A stretch of 64,000 bases of DNA from Patescibacteria group bacterium UBA6220 (GTDB lineage Bacteria > Patescibacteriota > Minisyncoccia > Minisyncoccales > Minisyncoccaceae). Below are positions 25,244 through 33,350 of this stretch, one piece after another (the first letter of the stretch is position 1; every line of letters starts with the position of its first letter). The translations under genes and the position numbers were made by a program. The DNA lies in assembly GCA_002421745.1 (NCBI GenBank), contig DISC01000006.1:99924-163923 (forward strand), written 5' to 3'. The notes below the pieces were generated by a model. The model was given only the letters and a program-made list of their open reading frames with translations. It was not told the DNA's origin and ran no database searches.

Positions 25244-25483
25244 TTAGTATTTTGTATCTTTAACTGATTTTGGATCATTGCCAGGTTTAACAGTGTCACT
25301 ATCTCTAATCGGACCATCGGGCCTATGAATTCTTACCTCTCCGCCACCGCTATTAGCAGACATTTCTTTTGCTGCTTTTTCTGCTTCCGCTTGGGTATTA
25401 TAATACCCAGCAACGCGCTCTGCCCCCTCCTTCTTTGCGAACCAATCGCCTTCTTTATTTTTCATAACGTGATAATTTGCCAT
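25244..25483 (-). CDS. DUF2188-family small protein
   Basis: This encodes 79 residues. MANYHVMKNKEGDWFAKKEGAERVAGYYNT...AEAEKAAKEM has the DUF2188 layout: two strands, W/V pair, then an AEA helix. A flexible tail follows (RIHRPDGPIRDSDTVKP). DUF2188 proteins are small and of unknown function, common near phage and conflict genes. Here it lies between the LexA-like gene (six-base gap) and the 4-TM gene (two-base gap). Confidence 0.75.
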   Translation of the reverse strand: MANYHVMKNKEGDWFAKKEGAERVAGYYNTQAEAEKAAKEMSANSGGGEVRIHRPDGPIRDSDTVKPGNDPKSVKDTKY

Positions 25484-25489
25484 ATGTTT

Positions 25490-26119
25490 TTACTTTAATT
25501 TATTTTTAATAATATCTTTGACTATTCCACAAAATATTACCTCATCTTGCCCCATTAAATAAATGGGCTTGTGGATTGGATTCGAGGAGCTTGGATCTAA
25601 ATAATAAAGCCCCTCGCTTGTCCGCCTAAAATACTTAACGGTCGCTTCGCTGCCAATTAGAACTACGGCCTTTTCTCCGATATTAGGCATGGAATTCTGT
25701 TTTTTAATTAATAGTAAATCTGAATCATTTATGCCGGCTTTATCCATGCTATCTCCTCTAGCTCTCAAAAAGAAATAGTCCTGCGTACCACCAGTTAAAT
25801 TACCGGCCATATACGGTATATATCCCTGAATATCTTCAACCGCTATATTAGGACTTCCGCAAGCAACCTCCCCAATTAAGGGAATACTAAATATCTTCCT
25901 AGCAACATCTTTGAAAAATGCTGATAACTTCAATCCTGCTCCTTTTTCTTGTGAAAGGTACCCTTTCTTTTTTAAGGCATTAACATGGACCTGGATAGAG
26001 CTGGTGGTCTTATATCCCAAACGTTCCCTGACTTCCTCATAAGTTGGTATTTTGCTCGTTTTAGCGTATATATCCTTAATAACGTTCAAAACTTCCTTTT
26101 GTTTACTTGTAATATCCAT
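25490..26119 (-). CDS. lexA: LexA-like SOS repressor (S24 autoprotease)
   Basis: This encodes 209 residues. An N-terminal winged helix-turn-helix (about 1-65; VHVNALKKKGYLSQE) is followed by a C-terminal S24 domain with the cleavage site VACGSP (Cys87-Gly88), catalytic Ser in RGDSM (Ser124) and Lys in TVKYF (Lys162). The full set implies RecA-stimulated self-cleavage. It leads a tightly packed operon (DUF2188, 4-TM, MBL, E2-like), so these genes should be induced on DNA damage. It could be a host LexA or, more likely given the neighbours, an element-encoded phage-type repressor. Promoter TTGACG-17-TATACT upstream. Confidence 0.88.
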   Translation of the reverse strand: MDITSKQKEVLNVIKDIYAKTSKIPTYEEVRERLGYKTTSSIQVHVNALKKKGYLSQEKGAGLKLSAFFKDVARKIFSIPLIGEVACGSPNIAVEDIQGYIPYMAGNLTGGTQDYFFLRARGDSMDKAGINDSDLLLIKKQNSMPNIGEKAVVLIGSEATVKYFRRTSEGLYYLDPSSSNPIHKPIYLMGQDEVIFCGIVKDIIKNKLK

Positions 26120-26158
26120 GGTTTTTTGATATGATATGTATAATCTTTACTTTATTAG

Positions 26159-26187
26159 AGTATACACGAAAACTTATTATCCGTCAA
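26159..26187 (-). promoter_or_regulatory. Sigma-70-type promoter of the LexA-led operon
   Basis: TTGACG (26187-26182) and TATACT (26164-26159) are separated by 17 bases on the minus strand, 40 bases upstream of the ATG at 26119. The divergent gene at 26206 has a TATAAT at 26139-26144. A shared operator for the LexA-like protein is expected between them, but no known LexA box is evident. Confidence 0.65.
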
Positions 26188-26205
26188 GCCCTAAATTGAC
26201 TTCAT

Positions 26206-27030
26206 ATGAAAAAGACGAGAACAATCTACGATTCGGACTATTATAGAATGCAGCTTTTAATCCAAAGCCATGATTTTGTGAATAGAACAGAAAAGATGAT
26301 GAATAATTTTAAAAAAATTGGATATCCCCTGCCACGAGGAGGTTTTAATACTTATAAGGAGTATCTGGATTGGAACGAAAAATACTTTTTAAAAAGGCAA
26401 GAAATTGCAAATAGTAAAGAATTAAGTGATAAAATTGAAAAAATAAAAAATGGCGAAGAGACGGTGGGCCCAGAAAAGTATTACCAAATAGAAGCATTGA
26501 GGAAAAAACACATTCCGCCACTAATCGAAGAATATATTAGCGACATTTTAAATAATGCCGGCATCAATAGAAAAAGTAAAAAATACGAATCTTATCAAAG
26601 GTTTTTAATATTTAATATATTTTTAAATAAGGAGAAATTTAGCAACCCTCCTTTGATTATTAAGAGGATTAGAAACAAAGATACTGATACGCTGGACCTC
26701 TTTATTCAAATACTCCCATATACCAGGAAAGAAGATATAGTTAATGCATGGCCATTTATCAAGCAACACCAAAAATTACTGTCTGAATATAAAGAAAGAA
26801 TTAAAGAATATAAAAAATTCCAAAGAGATCTAGACATTTATAACATCTATCAGAAGTTTAAAAACGAGCCCCGGATAGCCTTACAAAATTCGGCAGACAA
26901 CAGGATAGATAGCAGGACATGGAATAAAATAAAGGATAAATACGGAGATTTAAGCTGGGAGAATATAAGAAAAATCGTTAGCAATATAGAAAACCTCATA
27001 AAAAATGTGACTGATAGAGAGTCTTACTAA
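26206..27030 (+). CDS. Hypothetical protein, divergent from lexA-like gene
   Basis: This encodes 274 residues, highly charged and helical (Lys/Glu-rich), probably with coiled-coil stretches around 60-75 and 195-225 (KEYKKFQRDLDIYNIYQKF). No membrane segment and no enzyme motif. No family is recognised. It is transcribed divergently from the LexA-like repressor and ends in its own terminator (27061-27090). It may be an early gene of the element. Confidence 0.5.
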   Translation: MKKTRTIYDSDYYRMQLLIQSHDFVNRTEKMMNNFKKIGYPLPRGGFNTYKEYLDWNEKYFLKRQEIANSKELSDKIEKIKNGEETVGPEKYYQIEALRKKHIPPLIEEYISDILNNAGINRKSKKYESYQRFLIFNIFLNKEKFSNPPLIIKRIRNKDTDTLDLFIQILPYTRKEDIVNAWPFIKQHQKLLSEYKERIKEYKKFQRDLDIYNIYQKFKNEPRIALQNSADNRIDSRTWNKIKDKYGDLSWENIRKIVSNIENLIKNVTDRESY

Positions 27031-27060
27031 AATACGCGAAGATATTTTAAAGGCATTATA

Positions 27061-27090
27061 AACTGTAAATATAATAATTACAGTTTTTAT
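27061..27090 (+). terminator. Rho-independent terminator
   Basis: AACTGTAA / TTACAGTT with a nine-base loop followed by TTTATTTT on the plus strand. It also contains a TATAAT (27070-27075) that could serve as the -10 for the methylase gene 25 bases downstream. Confidence 0.7.
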
Positions 27091-27099
27091 TTTAATAAC

Positions 27100-28434
27100 A
27101 TGAAACAAAATATAAAAATAGTAAAAGTTTCTATTGATAAGCTTCGCGCGTCTTCATATAATCCTCGCAGGCTTACCACAGAGCAAGAAAAACATCTAAC
27201 TGAAAGCATTGTTCGCTTCGGATTGGTAGACCCAATTATAGTCAATAAACATCCAGGCCGAGAATTTATTGTGATCGGAGGGCATATGCGCCTAAGAATA
27301 GCTAAAAAGCTCGGCTACAAGGAAGCCCCTGTCGTTTTCCTAGATTTAATAGAAAGCAAAGAGCGAGAACTAAATATCAGATTAAATTCTAATTTGGGAG
27401 AGTTTGATTTTAATCTTCTTAAGAATTTTGGAGAAGAATTTTTAGCTGATATTGGTTTCTCAAGCGAATCACTTGATCAGATATTTGAAATAGAAAACAC
27501 ACCAGAGGAATTTAATCTTGAAAAAGAATTAAAGAAGCTTGATATCAAAAATATAGAAGTCAGAAAAGGAGACGTTTATCAGCTTGGCGACTCAAAATTA
27601 AAATGTGGCGATTCAACTATCGAAGAAGATATCATAGATTTAATGGGTGGCGAGAAAGCAAATATGTGTTTTACTGATCCGCCTTATATATTAGATTATC
27701 TCCACGGCAAGAGCAGGAATGGCAAAGCAACCGAAGGATTCGGTTTAAAGAAAAATAGAAAATATCTTGAAACTGACTTTATTCCAGATAATTTCTCTGA
27801 TTTATGGATGGCAAATATTGCCAAAGTGCAAAAGCCTGATTTCTCTATTATTATATTCGAACATCCTAAAAATCTTCGAACCATATGGAATGCTCTTGAA
27901 AAACATTGGAGATATAGAAATACCATAACATGGCATGTTCCTAATAGAGTTCAAGGATTTTCAGCTAAGTATAAATTTTTTAATAAGGCGGATATAGCGC
28001 TGGTCGGAAGCTCTGGCAACATAAAATTAAACATAGCCCCAGAACCAAACGAATTATTCCAGAATGAATACGAAAATGCAATTTATGCCACATCCGGCAA
28101 GCCACATTGGGAAGGTTACGAAAAAGGGAAGAAGATGTGCCCTACCGATTTTATAGAGCATATCGCTGCTGATGAAAAATCTTCGGGGCAAGGCATTATT
28201 TTCGGAACAAAACCCCTCGAGCTTCTTATCCCTTATATCAAAGTACTAACTAAGCGAAATGACTTAATCATTGAGCCATTTGGCGGATCGGGGTCGACAC
28301 TAATAGCGGCCACTAAAATGAAGCGCCGTTGTTACATTATGGAGAAATCGCCAGTCTACGCTGAAGTCATCATGAAGCGATGGGAGAAATTAACAGGATT
28401 AAATAGAAAAAAGCATGAAAAACGACAAAAATAA
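27100..28434 (+). CDS. ParB-domain/DNA methyltransferase fusion
   Basis: This encodes 444 residues. Residues 1-110 are a ParB/Srx-type domain (SSYNPRRLTTEQEKHLTESI, VIGGHMRLRIAKKLGYKE). Residues 150-440 are a beta-class site-specific DNA methylase with MCFTDPPYILDY (motif IV) before the SAM motif EPFGGSGSTLIAATKM. This domain pair is characteristic of phage and prophage methylases that modify DNA before packaging. It overlaps the small terminase gene by 20 bases, so the three genes form a packaging operon. Confidence 0.88.
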   Translation: MKQNIKIVKVSIDKLRASSYNPRRLTTEQEKHLTESIVRFGLVDPIIVNKHPGREFIVIGGHMRLRIAKKLGYKEAPVVFLDLIESKERELNIRLNSNLGEFDFNLLKNFGEEFLADIGFSSESLDQIFEIENTPEEFNLEKELKKLDIKNIEVRKGDVYQLGDSKLKCGDSTIEEDIIDLMGGEKANMCFTDPPYILDYLHGKSRNGKATEGFGLKKNRKYLETDFIPDNFSDLWMANIAKVQKPDFSIIIFEHPKNLRTIWNALEKHWRYRNTITWHVPNRVQGFSAKYKFFNKADIALVGSSGNIKLNIAPEPNELFQNEYENAIYATSGKPHWEGYEKGKKMCPTDFIEHIAADEKSSGQGIIFGTKPLELLIPYIKVLTKRNDLIIEPFGGSGSTLIAATKMKRRCYIMEKSPVYAEVIMKRWEKLTGLNRKKHEKRQK

Positions 28435-28834
28435 ACAATCTCTTTTAAATCAATTAAAGGAAACTCCGATTATTAATTTTGCTTGCAAGAAAACAGGAAT
28501 CGGGCGAGCAACATATTACCATTGGCGCGAAGATAAAGAATTCGCAAAAATTGCCGATGAAGCAATAATAGAAGGAGAAGCTTTTATTACTGACATGAGC
28601 GAATCTCAATTAATTTCTATGATTCGCGATCGTAACTTTCAAGCCATTCAGCTCTGGCTTAGACATCATCATGCTAAATATAGCCAAAAGATAGAAATAA
28701 CGGCTAACGTTTCTCAACAAGATGAATTAACCCCAGAACAAGAATCAGTAGTTCGAGAAGCTCTACGCCTAGCATCATTAATTCCTAGCGATAAAACAGA
28801 CGATAATGACCCAAACAAACTACCAACAAATTAG
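28415..28834 (+). CDS. Terminase small subunit-like protein
   Basis: This encodes 139 residues. The N-terminal helix-turn-helix (INFACKKTGIGRATYYHWRED) is the phBC6A51-type DNA-binding domain of small terminases. A helical oligomerisation region (AIQLWLRHHHAKYSQ) and a charged tail follow. Small terminases recognise the packaging site on phage or satellite DNA. It overlaps the large-subunit gene by 29 bases. Confidence 0.75.
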   Translation: MKNDKNKQSLLNQLKETPIINFACKKTGIGRATYYHWREDKEFAKIADEAIIEGEAFITDMSESQLISMIRDRNFQAIQLWLRHHHAKYSQKIEITANVSQQDELTPEQESVVREALRLASLIPSDKTDDNDPNKLPTN

Positions 28835-30275
28835 TAAAGGATACGATTGCAATCACCTGCCGAAAGAATTAGTCGATCGGATGATCAAAGATCGCAAAGT
28901 TAGGGTTGCCGTTTGCAAGCAAAGCTTCTTCATATTTTTTCATTTCTATTTCGCACATTATGTAACCTATGAAACAGCTTCGTTCCATCGCGAGATATTT
29001 CATCTTATAGAAAACAATAATGAAAATCTTTTTGTAATTGCTTTTCGAGGATCGGGAAAATCAACAATTCTTACAACCGCCTACCCTATCTGGGCAATAC
29101 TAGGCAATCAGCAAAAAAAGTTTGTGCTTATTCTTTGTCAGACACGAAGCCAAGCAAAGCAACACATGATGAACTTAAGGCGAGAACTTGAAGATAACGA
29201 ACTTCTTAAAGATGACCTTGGGCCCTTTCAAGAGGAAAACGATGAGTGGGGATCTTCATCTCTTGTTTTTTCAAAATTAAACGTACGTATTACCACCGCT
29301 TCTACAGAACAAAGTATTAGGGGGTTAAGGCATAATCAATACCGTCCAGACCTCATAATTGGCGACGATGTTGAGGACATTGCCTCCACCAAAACAAAAG
29401 ATAGTAGGCAGAAAACGTACCAATGGCTTACAGGAGAAGTGATTCCTGCTGGGGATAAAAATACCAGACTTACTATAGTCGGAAACCTTCTCCATGAAGA
29501 CTCTCTTCTTATGCATTTAAAACAAGATGTAAATGATGGCAAAATCAATGGCTTGTTTAAGGCATATCCACTACTTGATGAAACTGGCGCAATTGCGTGG
29601 CCTGGAAAATATCCAACAGAAAACGATATCGAGAATGAGAAGAAAAGAGCTGGAAATGAAATTGCGTGGCAAAGAGAATATCTCCTTAGAATTGTTTCAG
29701 ATGCGGGAAGAGTTGTCCATCCGGAATGGATTCATTATTATGACCCTGAAAAAGATATACCCAGCGACGAATATTTTTCAGAAACCTACATTGGCGTTGA
29801 TTTAGCCATATCAGAAAAAGATAGCGCAGATCGCACCGCTATGGTTGTAATTAAAATTTATCAGACAGGAGACAAATGTATCGCCTATGTTTTACCTTTC
29901 CCCTTTAACAAAAATGTAGGTTTTCCAGATCAAGTAAGGCAAATTAAAAATCTAATAAAAACTTACCGATACTCTAAAATATTTGTCGAAAAGGTCGCCT
30001 ATCAAGAGTCAATTATCCAGCACTGCCAAAGCTTAGGAATCGAAGTTGAAGGAATTCCTCCGCGCGGAGAGAAGCGCGAGAGGATTGCACTCACTACTGC
30101 AGCGATAAAAGCTGGAATCATTAGGTTTCCCCGAAAAGGAGCCGAAGAACTTATTACTCAGCTTACTGATTTCGGCGTGGAAAGATACGATGATCTCGCG
30201 GACGCTTTTTCTCTTGTAGTAAACCAATTTATCATATATTCCAATGAGCCCACCCCTAGCGCTGAATGGCTCTAA
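28806..30275 (+). CDS. terL: Terminase large subunit
   Basis: This encodes 489 residues. The ATPase domain has Walker A FRGSGKSTI (about residue 82) and Walker B DLIIGDDVED (about 180-190). The nuclease domain is an RNase-H-like fold with YIGVDLAISEKD (about 325) and VERYDDLADAFSLV (near 465) supplying acidic metal ligands. Both activities appear intact and the length is normal. No portal, protease, capsid or tail gene follows; the next gene is convergent. Either the element is a satellite that borrows capsids, or the structural genes were lost. Confidence 0.9.
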   Translation: MTQTNYQQISKGYDCNHLPKELVDRMIKDRKVRVAVCKQSFFIFFHFYFAHYVTYETASFHREIFHLIENNNENLFVIAFRGSGKSTILTTAYPIWAILGNQQKKFVLILCQTRSQAKQHMMNLRRELEDNELLKDDLGPFQEENDEWGSSSLVFSKLNVRITTASTEQSIRGLRHNQYRPDLIIGDDVEDIASTKTKDSRQKTYQWLTGEVIPAGDKNTRLTIVGNLLHEDSLLMHLKQDVNDGKINGLFKAYPLLDETGAIAWPGKYPTENDIENEKKRAGNEIAWQREYLLRIVSDAGRVVHPEWIHYYDPEKDIPSDEYFSETYIGVDLAISEKDSADRTAMVVIKIYQTGDKCIAYVLPFPFNKNVGFPDQVRQIKNLIKTYRYSKIFVEKVAYQESIIQHCQSLGIEVEGIPPRGEKRERIALTTAAIKAGIIRFPRKGAEELITQLTDFGVERYDDLADAFSLVVNQFIIYSNEPTPSAEWL

Positions 30276-30280
30276 CTTTA

Positions 30281-31732
30281 TTACTGACGCGTAAGAGTAA
30301 TATTAACTACTGGTTGTGTATTATTAGCTCCTGGAGTGTCCGTGACAACCTCTACCCCATCTGCCCCTATATATCTTGCGTAATTATTCGTAAGCTGGAA
30401 AGTTATTCCCTCAGCAGGAATATTATTAGGGCTTCCGAAATCAAGCTCTACGGTTTGCAATCTGCTACTATATGCATCGACTTTTCCGCCAATATCTTTG
30501 GTTATTGTATTGTTGTTTGCATTTTTAATGATGGATGAGGCGTTTGGTGAAATTGTAAATCTTGCCTCTTCTGGCTCAATATCATTCTCGAGTGCGGAAA
30601 CTTTAAATCTTACTAGCATGGCTTGGCCATCGCTACTTACTTTTTGTTCTATAGAAGAAGGCCCGTCCACAGAAATCATTAAAATACCTGGAGTTTTAAT
30701 GTATACTGATTTTTCTGTTTGTACGCCATTCGCAATGCATTTTAACTTAAATGTAATTGGCGAGCTAATAACGACGTCCTTATTTCCGTCGGAGGCGACG
30801 ACTTGGTCATTCGCTGTGCATTGTAATGCTTCTCCAGTTGCAACTGTAGCCGTCCAAGCTAATTTTACAGTGCTGTTAGGCTTTACTATAAAAGAATCTA
30901 CCTCATTACCGTTAGTTTTAATAGAGATTGCTGGAATTGCGGATACAACTTTCACAGCGGTTGTTTTACTCATCGAAGATCCGTCGGTTGATCCGCATAT
31001 AAGAGTATATGAATAATCTCCCGCTTTCGTATATTGAAGCTTTTCTGATCCGTTTGCATTTTTAACTCCACTCCAATTTCCTGAGGCTACGCAGTTTGTA
31101 ATATTTTGCGAATGCCATGATAGGTTTGCATACGTAGGACCGTTAAGTACTACTGTTGGCACTTGGTCGAAATAAAGACTGGCAGAGGAGGTAGCACTTG
31201 TTGCTGGTGTATCCACTGTTTCAGAAGTTGAGGATTGGGTTGTTTGCTGTGGCTGTTGAGTATTTTGAGTTTGCTGTTGGATTACTGACTGTGATTGCTG
31301 GCTATTTTGTTTTTGGCTGTTTAATAGTTTTTGTAATAAAGCTATTAAATTTTCCCTAGAAATATCACCGGTTGTCGATGATGTTGTAGCTATCGGAGTA
31401 GTTGTTCCAGTTTCGGTAGTAGCCTGTTGATTAGAAGATTGTAGATTTTTAGCTAAAATATCGTTAACTTTTTGCCTTGAAAGACTTCCAAAGTAGCCTG
31501 TTGATGGCAAGCTATTTGCAGTTTGAAACTTTTTAACAGCTGACAATGTAAGAGAATAATAATTACCAGTAGCTTCTCCAGTTAAATATCCCTGATCAAT
31601 TAGGAATTCTTGTAATTCCTTAACCTGTGAATCGTTTTGTAAACCATAGGAAAGATTTTTATCTATAGAGGCACTTACAAACATAATGGGTGCAAGCAAG
31701 AATAACGATAAGATAATATTTATTTTTTTCAT
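30281..31732 (-). CDS. Peptidoglycan-binding, Ig-like surface protein
   Basis: From MKKINIILSLFLLAP the protein has 483 residues. A signal peptide is followed by a PG_binding_1 domain (QVKELQEFLIDQGYLTGEAT...AVKKFQTANSL, about 25-90). A long Ser/Thr/Gln-rich linker (about 95-190) leads to three Ig-like beta domains. This is a familiar Patescibacteria wall-associated protein. Its place between terL and the recombinase is odd for a host gene: it may be cargo altering the cell surface. The longer frame from 31834 lacks signal character. Confidence 0.8.
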   Translation of the reverse strand: MKKINIILSLFLLAPIMFVSASIDKNLSYGLQNDSQVKELQEFLIDQGYLTGEATGNYYSLTLSAVKKFQTANSLPSTGYFGSLSRQKVNDILAKNLQSSNQQATTETGTTTPIATTSSTTGDISRENLIALLQKLLNSQKQNSQQSQSVIQQQTQNTQQPQQTTQSSTSETVDTPATSATSSASLYFDQVPTVVLNGPTYANLSWHSQNITNCVASGNWSGVKNANGSEKLQYTKAGDYSYTLICGSTDGSSMSKTTAVKVVSAIPAISIKTNGNEVDSFIVKPNSTVKLAWTATVATGEALQCTANDQVVASDGNKDVVISSPITFKLKCIANGVQTEKSVYIKTPGILMISVDGPSSIEQKVSSDGQAMLVRFKVSALENDIEPEEARFTISPNASSIIKNANNNTITKDIGGKVDAYSSRLQTVELDFGSPNNIPAEGITFQLTNNYARYIGADGVEVVTDTPGANNTQPVVNITLTRQ

Positions 31733-32074
31733 ATTTTTAAAATAGTTAATAAATTGACAGATTATGTCGACAAATAATCCTTCCTGTGGCGTTTTATATA
31801 CAAAAAGCCCACCACAGGTAGTGACCGAAGCCACTCATACCGGTTTCCCGATATGGCGATCAAGCGACCCCATGATGGGTTCTTTATTCTTGATCGACTT
31901 TTGACCATGCCCTTGAAATTCAAAGGTTTAGGCCTGCTATTAAATTGTGATTACATAATAGCTCAAAAGCTAAAAATTGTGTAGTCTTTCAGTCTCCAGT
32001 TTGTCTACATCTAGGGTCTGGACTTCCTTGCCATATTGCGACATCTGTATAGGTAAGAGAATAAAAGACAAAAT
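31733..32074. other. 342-bp structured intergenic region upstream of the recombinase
   Basis: No protein gene. It contains several inverted repeats: GATTAT-GTCGAC-ATAATC-like near 31757; CCTGTGG(C)GTTTT / AAAAAGCCCACCACAGG near 31783-31818; and CGATCAAG / CTTGATCG enclosing ACCC-CATGAT-GGGT near 31857-31897. The spacing between divergent promoters suggests control sites, an attachment site for the recombinase, or a small RNA. Confidence 0.5.
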
Positions 32075-33349
32075 ATGACAGACACAAAGTACTGCCTTTA
32101 TGCAAGGAAATCAACAGAATCAGATGAAACCCAGGCTCTTTCCATCGATTCTCAAATCAAGGAAATGCTAGAATTGGCGAAAAGAGACAACCTTAATGTA
32201 ATCGAAATAAAACAAGAAAAGCACTCGGCCAAAGAAGTAGGCCAAAGGCCGGTTTTTAATGAGGTCATCAAAGAGATAAGAGAGGAAAAGTTTAATGGAA
32301 TTTTAACATGGGCGCCAGATAGAATAGCCAGAAATGCTGGAGACTTGGGAACGGTCGTAGATATGATGGACAACGGAAAGCTGAAAGAAATACGAACCTA
32401 CGGACAATCTTTCGGCAATTCCCCTAACGATAAGTTCCTATTAATGATCCTCGGATCCCAAGCCAAGCTGGAAAATGACAATAAGTCGGTAAACGTCAAA
32501 AGAGGCATGAAAGCCAAGTGTGCCATGGGATGGCGTCCTGGAATGGCACCTCTGGGGTATTTAACGAACAGAGAGGGCATTAAGGGCCAAAGAAAGATAT
32601 TTATAGACACGGTCAGGTCTCCCATAATCAAGCAAATGTTCGAAAAAACGGCTTTCGAGAAATACAGCGGAAGGAAGCTGTATAATTGGCTGATATCAAT
32701 CAATTTCGCAACCAGAACCGGAAAGAGAGTGACATTAAGTTCAGTGTACACCATATTGAAGAACAGCTTCTATTATGGAAAGTTCGAATACCCTGTCGGA
32801 AGCGGATCGTGGTATGACGGCCTGCATGAACCGATAATTACCAAAGATTTATTCGATAAAGTCCAAGAGCAAATAACAAGCCAGAATGCCAGATGCGAAG
32901 ACAAGGAATTCGCCTTCACTAGATTGATGAAATGCGGATTATGCGGATCAGGAATAACCGGAGAAGAGAAGCATAGAAAGCTCAAGAATGGGTCATTCAA
33001 TGTACACGTCTATTATGGGTGCACCAGATACAACGACACCTATTGCAAGTGCGGATACATAAGAGAGGAGGATTTGATTGAGCAGCTTTCCGGAATGATG
33101 GACGAGCTCATCATGGACGGATCGGAGGTAAAGCAAAAAATAGAATGTGAAATTAAAAGATACAAGAAATTCAGGTACGGCGTCCTAGGACTGAAAGAAT
33201 CTAATGAAAAAATAGAAGAAACTCTGGATCACAAAAAGTACGCTCGATATATCCTATCGCAAGGAACAATCGAAGAAAAAAGGGAGTTGATATCCTTCCT
33301 TAAGGGAAAGATATTTATAGCAAACGGGAAAGTCTCTATTGGCGATTGA
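32075..33349 (+). CDS. Serine recombinase (large-type integrase)
   Basis: This encodes 424 residues. The N-terminal resolvase domain has YCLYARKSTESDE with Ser13 as nucleophile, then GILTWAPDRIARNAGD. The central Recombinase domain contains GMAPLGYLTNREG and YYGKFEYP. A zinc ribbon follows (CGLCGSGITG, GCTRYNDTYCKC). Large serine recombinases integrate phages and mobile elements with no need for tRNA targets, although the nearby repeats involve tRNA-Asn. It is convergent with the retron gene, with one base between the stops. Confidence 0.9.
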   Translation: MTDTKYCLYARKSTESDETQALSIDSQIKEMLELAKRDNLNVIEIKQEKHSAKEVGQRPVFNEVIKEIREEKFNGILTWAPDRIARNAGDLGTVVDMMDNGKLKEIRTYGQSFGNSPNDKFLLMILGSQAKLENDNKSVNVKRGMKAKCAMGWRPGMAPLGYLTNREGIKGQRKIFIDTVRSPIIKQMFEKTAFEKYSGRKLYNWLISINFATRTGKRVTLSSVYTILKNSFYYGKFEYPVGSGSWYDGLHEPIITKDLFDKVQEQITSQNARCEDKEFAFTRLMKCGLCGSGITGEEKHRKLKNGSFNVHVYYGCTRYNDTYCKCGYIREEDLIEQLSGMMDELIMDGSEVKQKIECEIKRYKKFRYGVLGLKESNEKIEETLDHKKYARYILSQGTIEEKRELISFLKGKIFIANGKVSIGD

Positions 33350-33350
33350 A

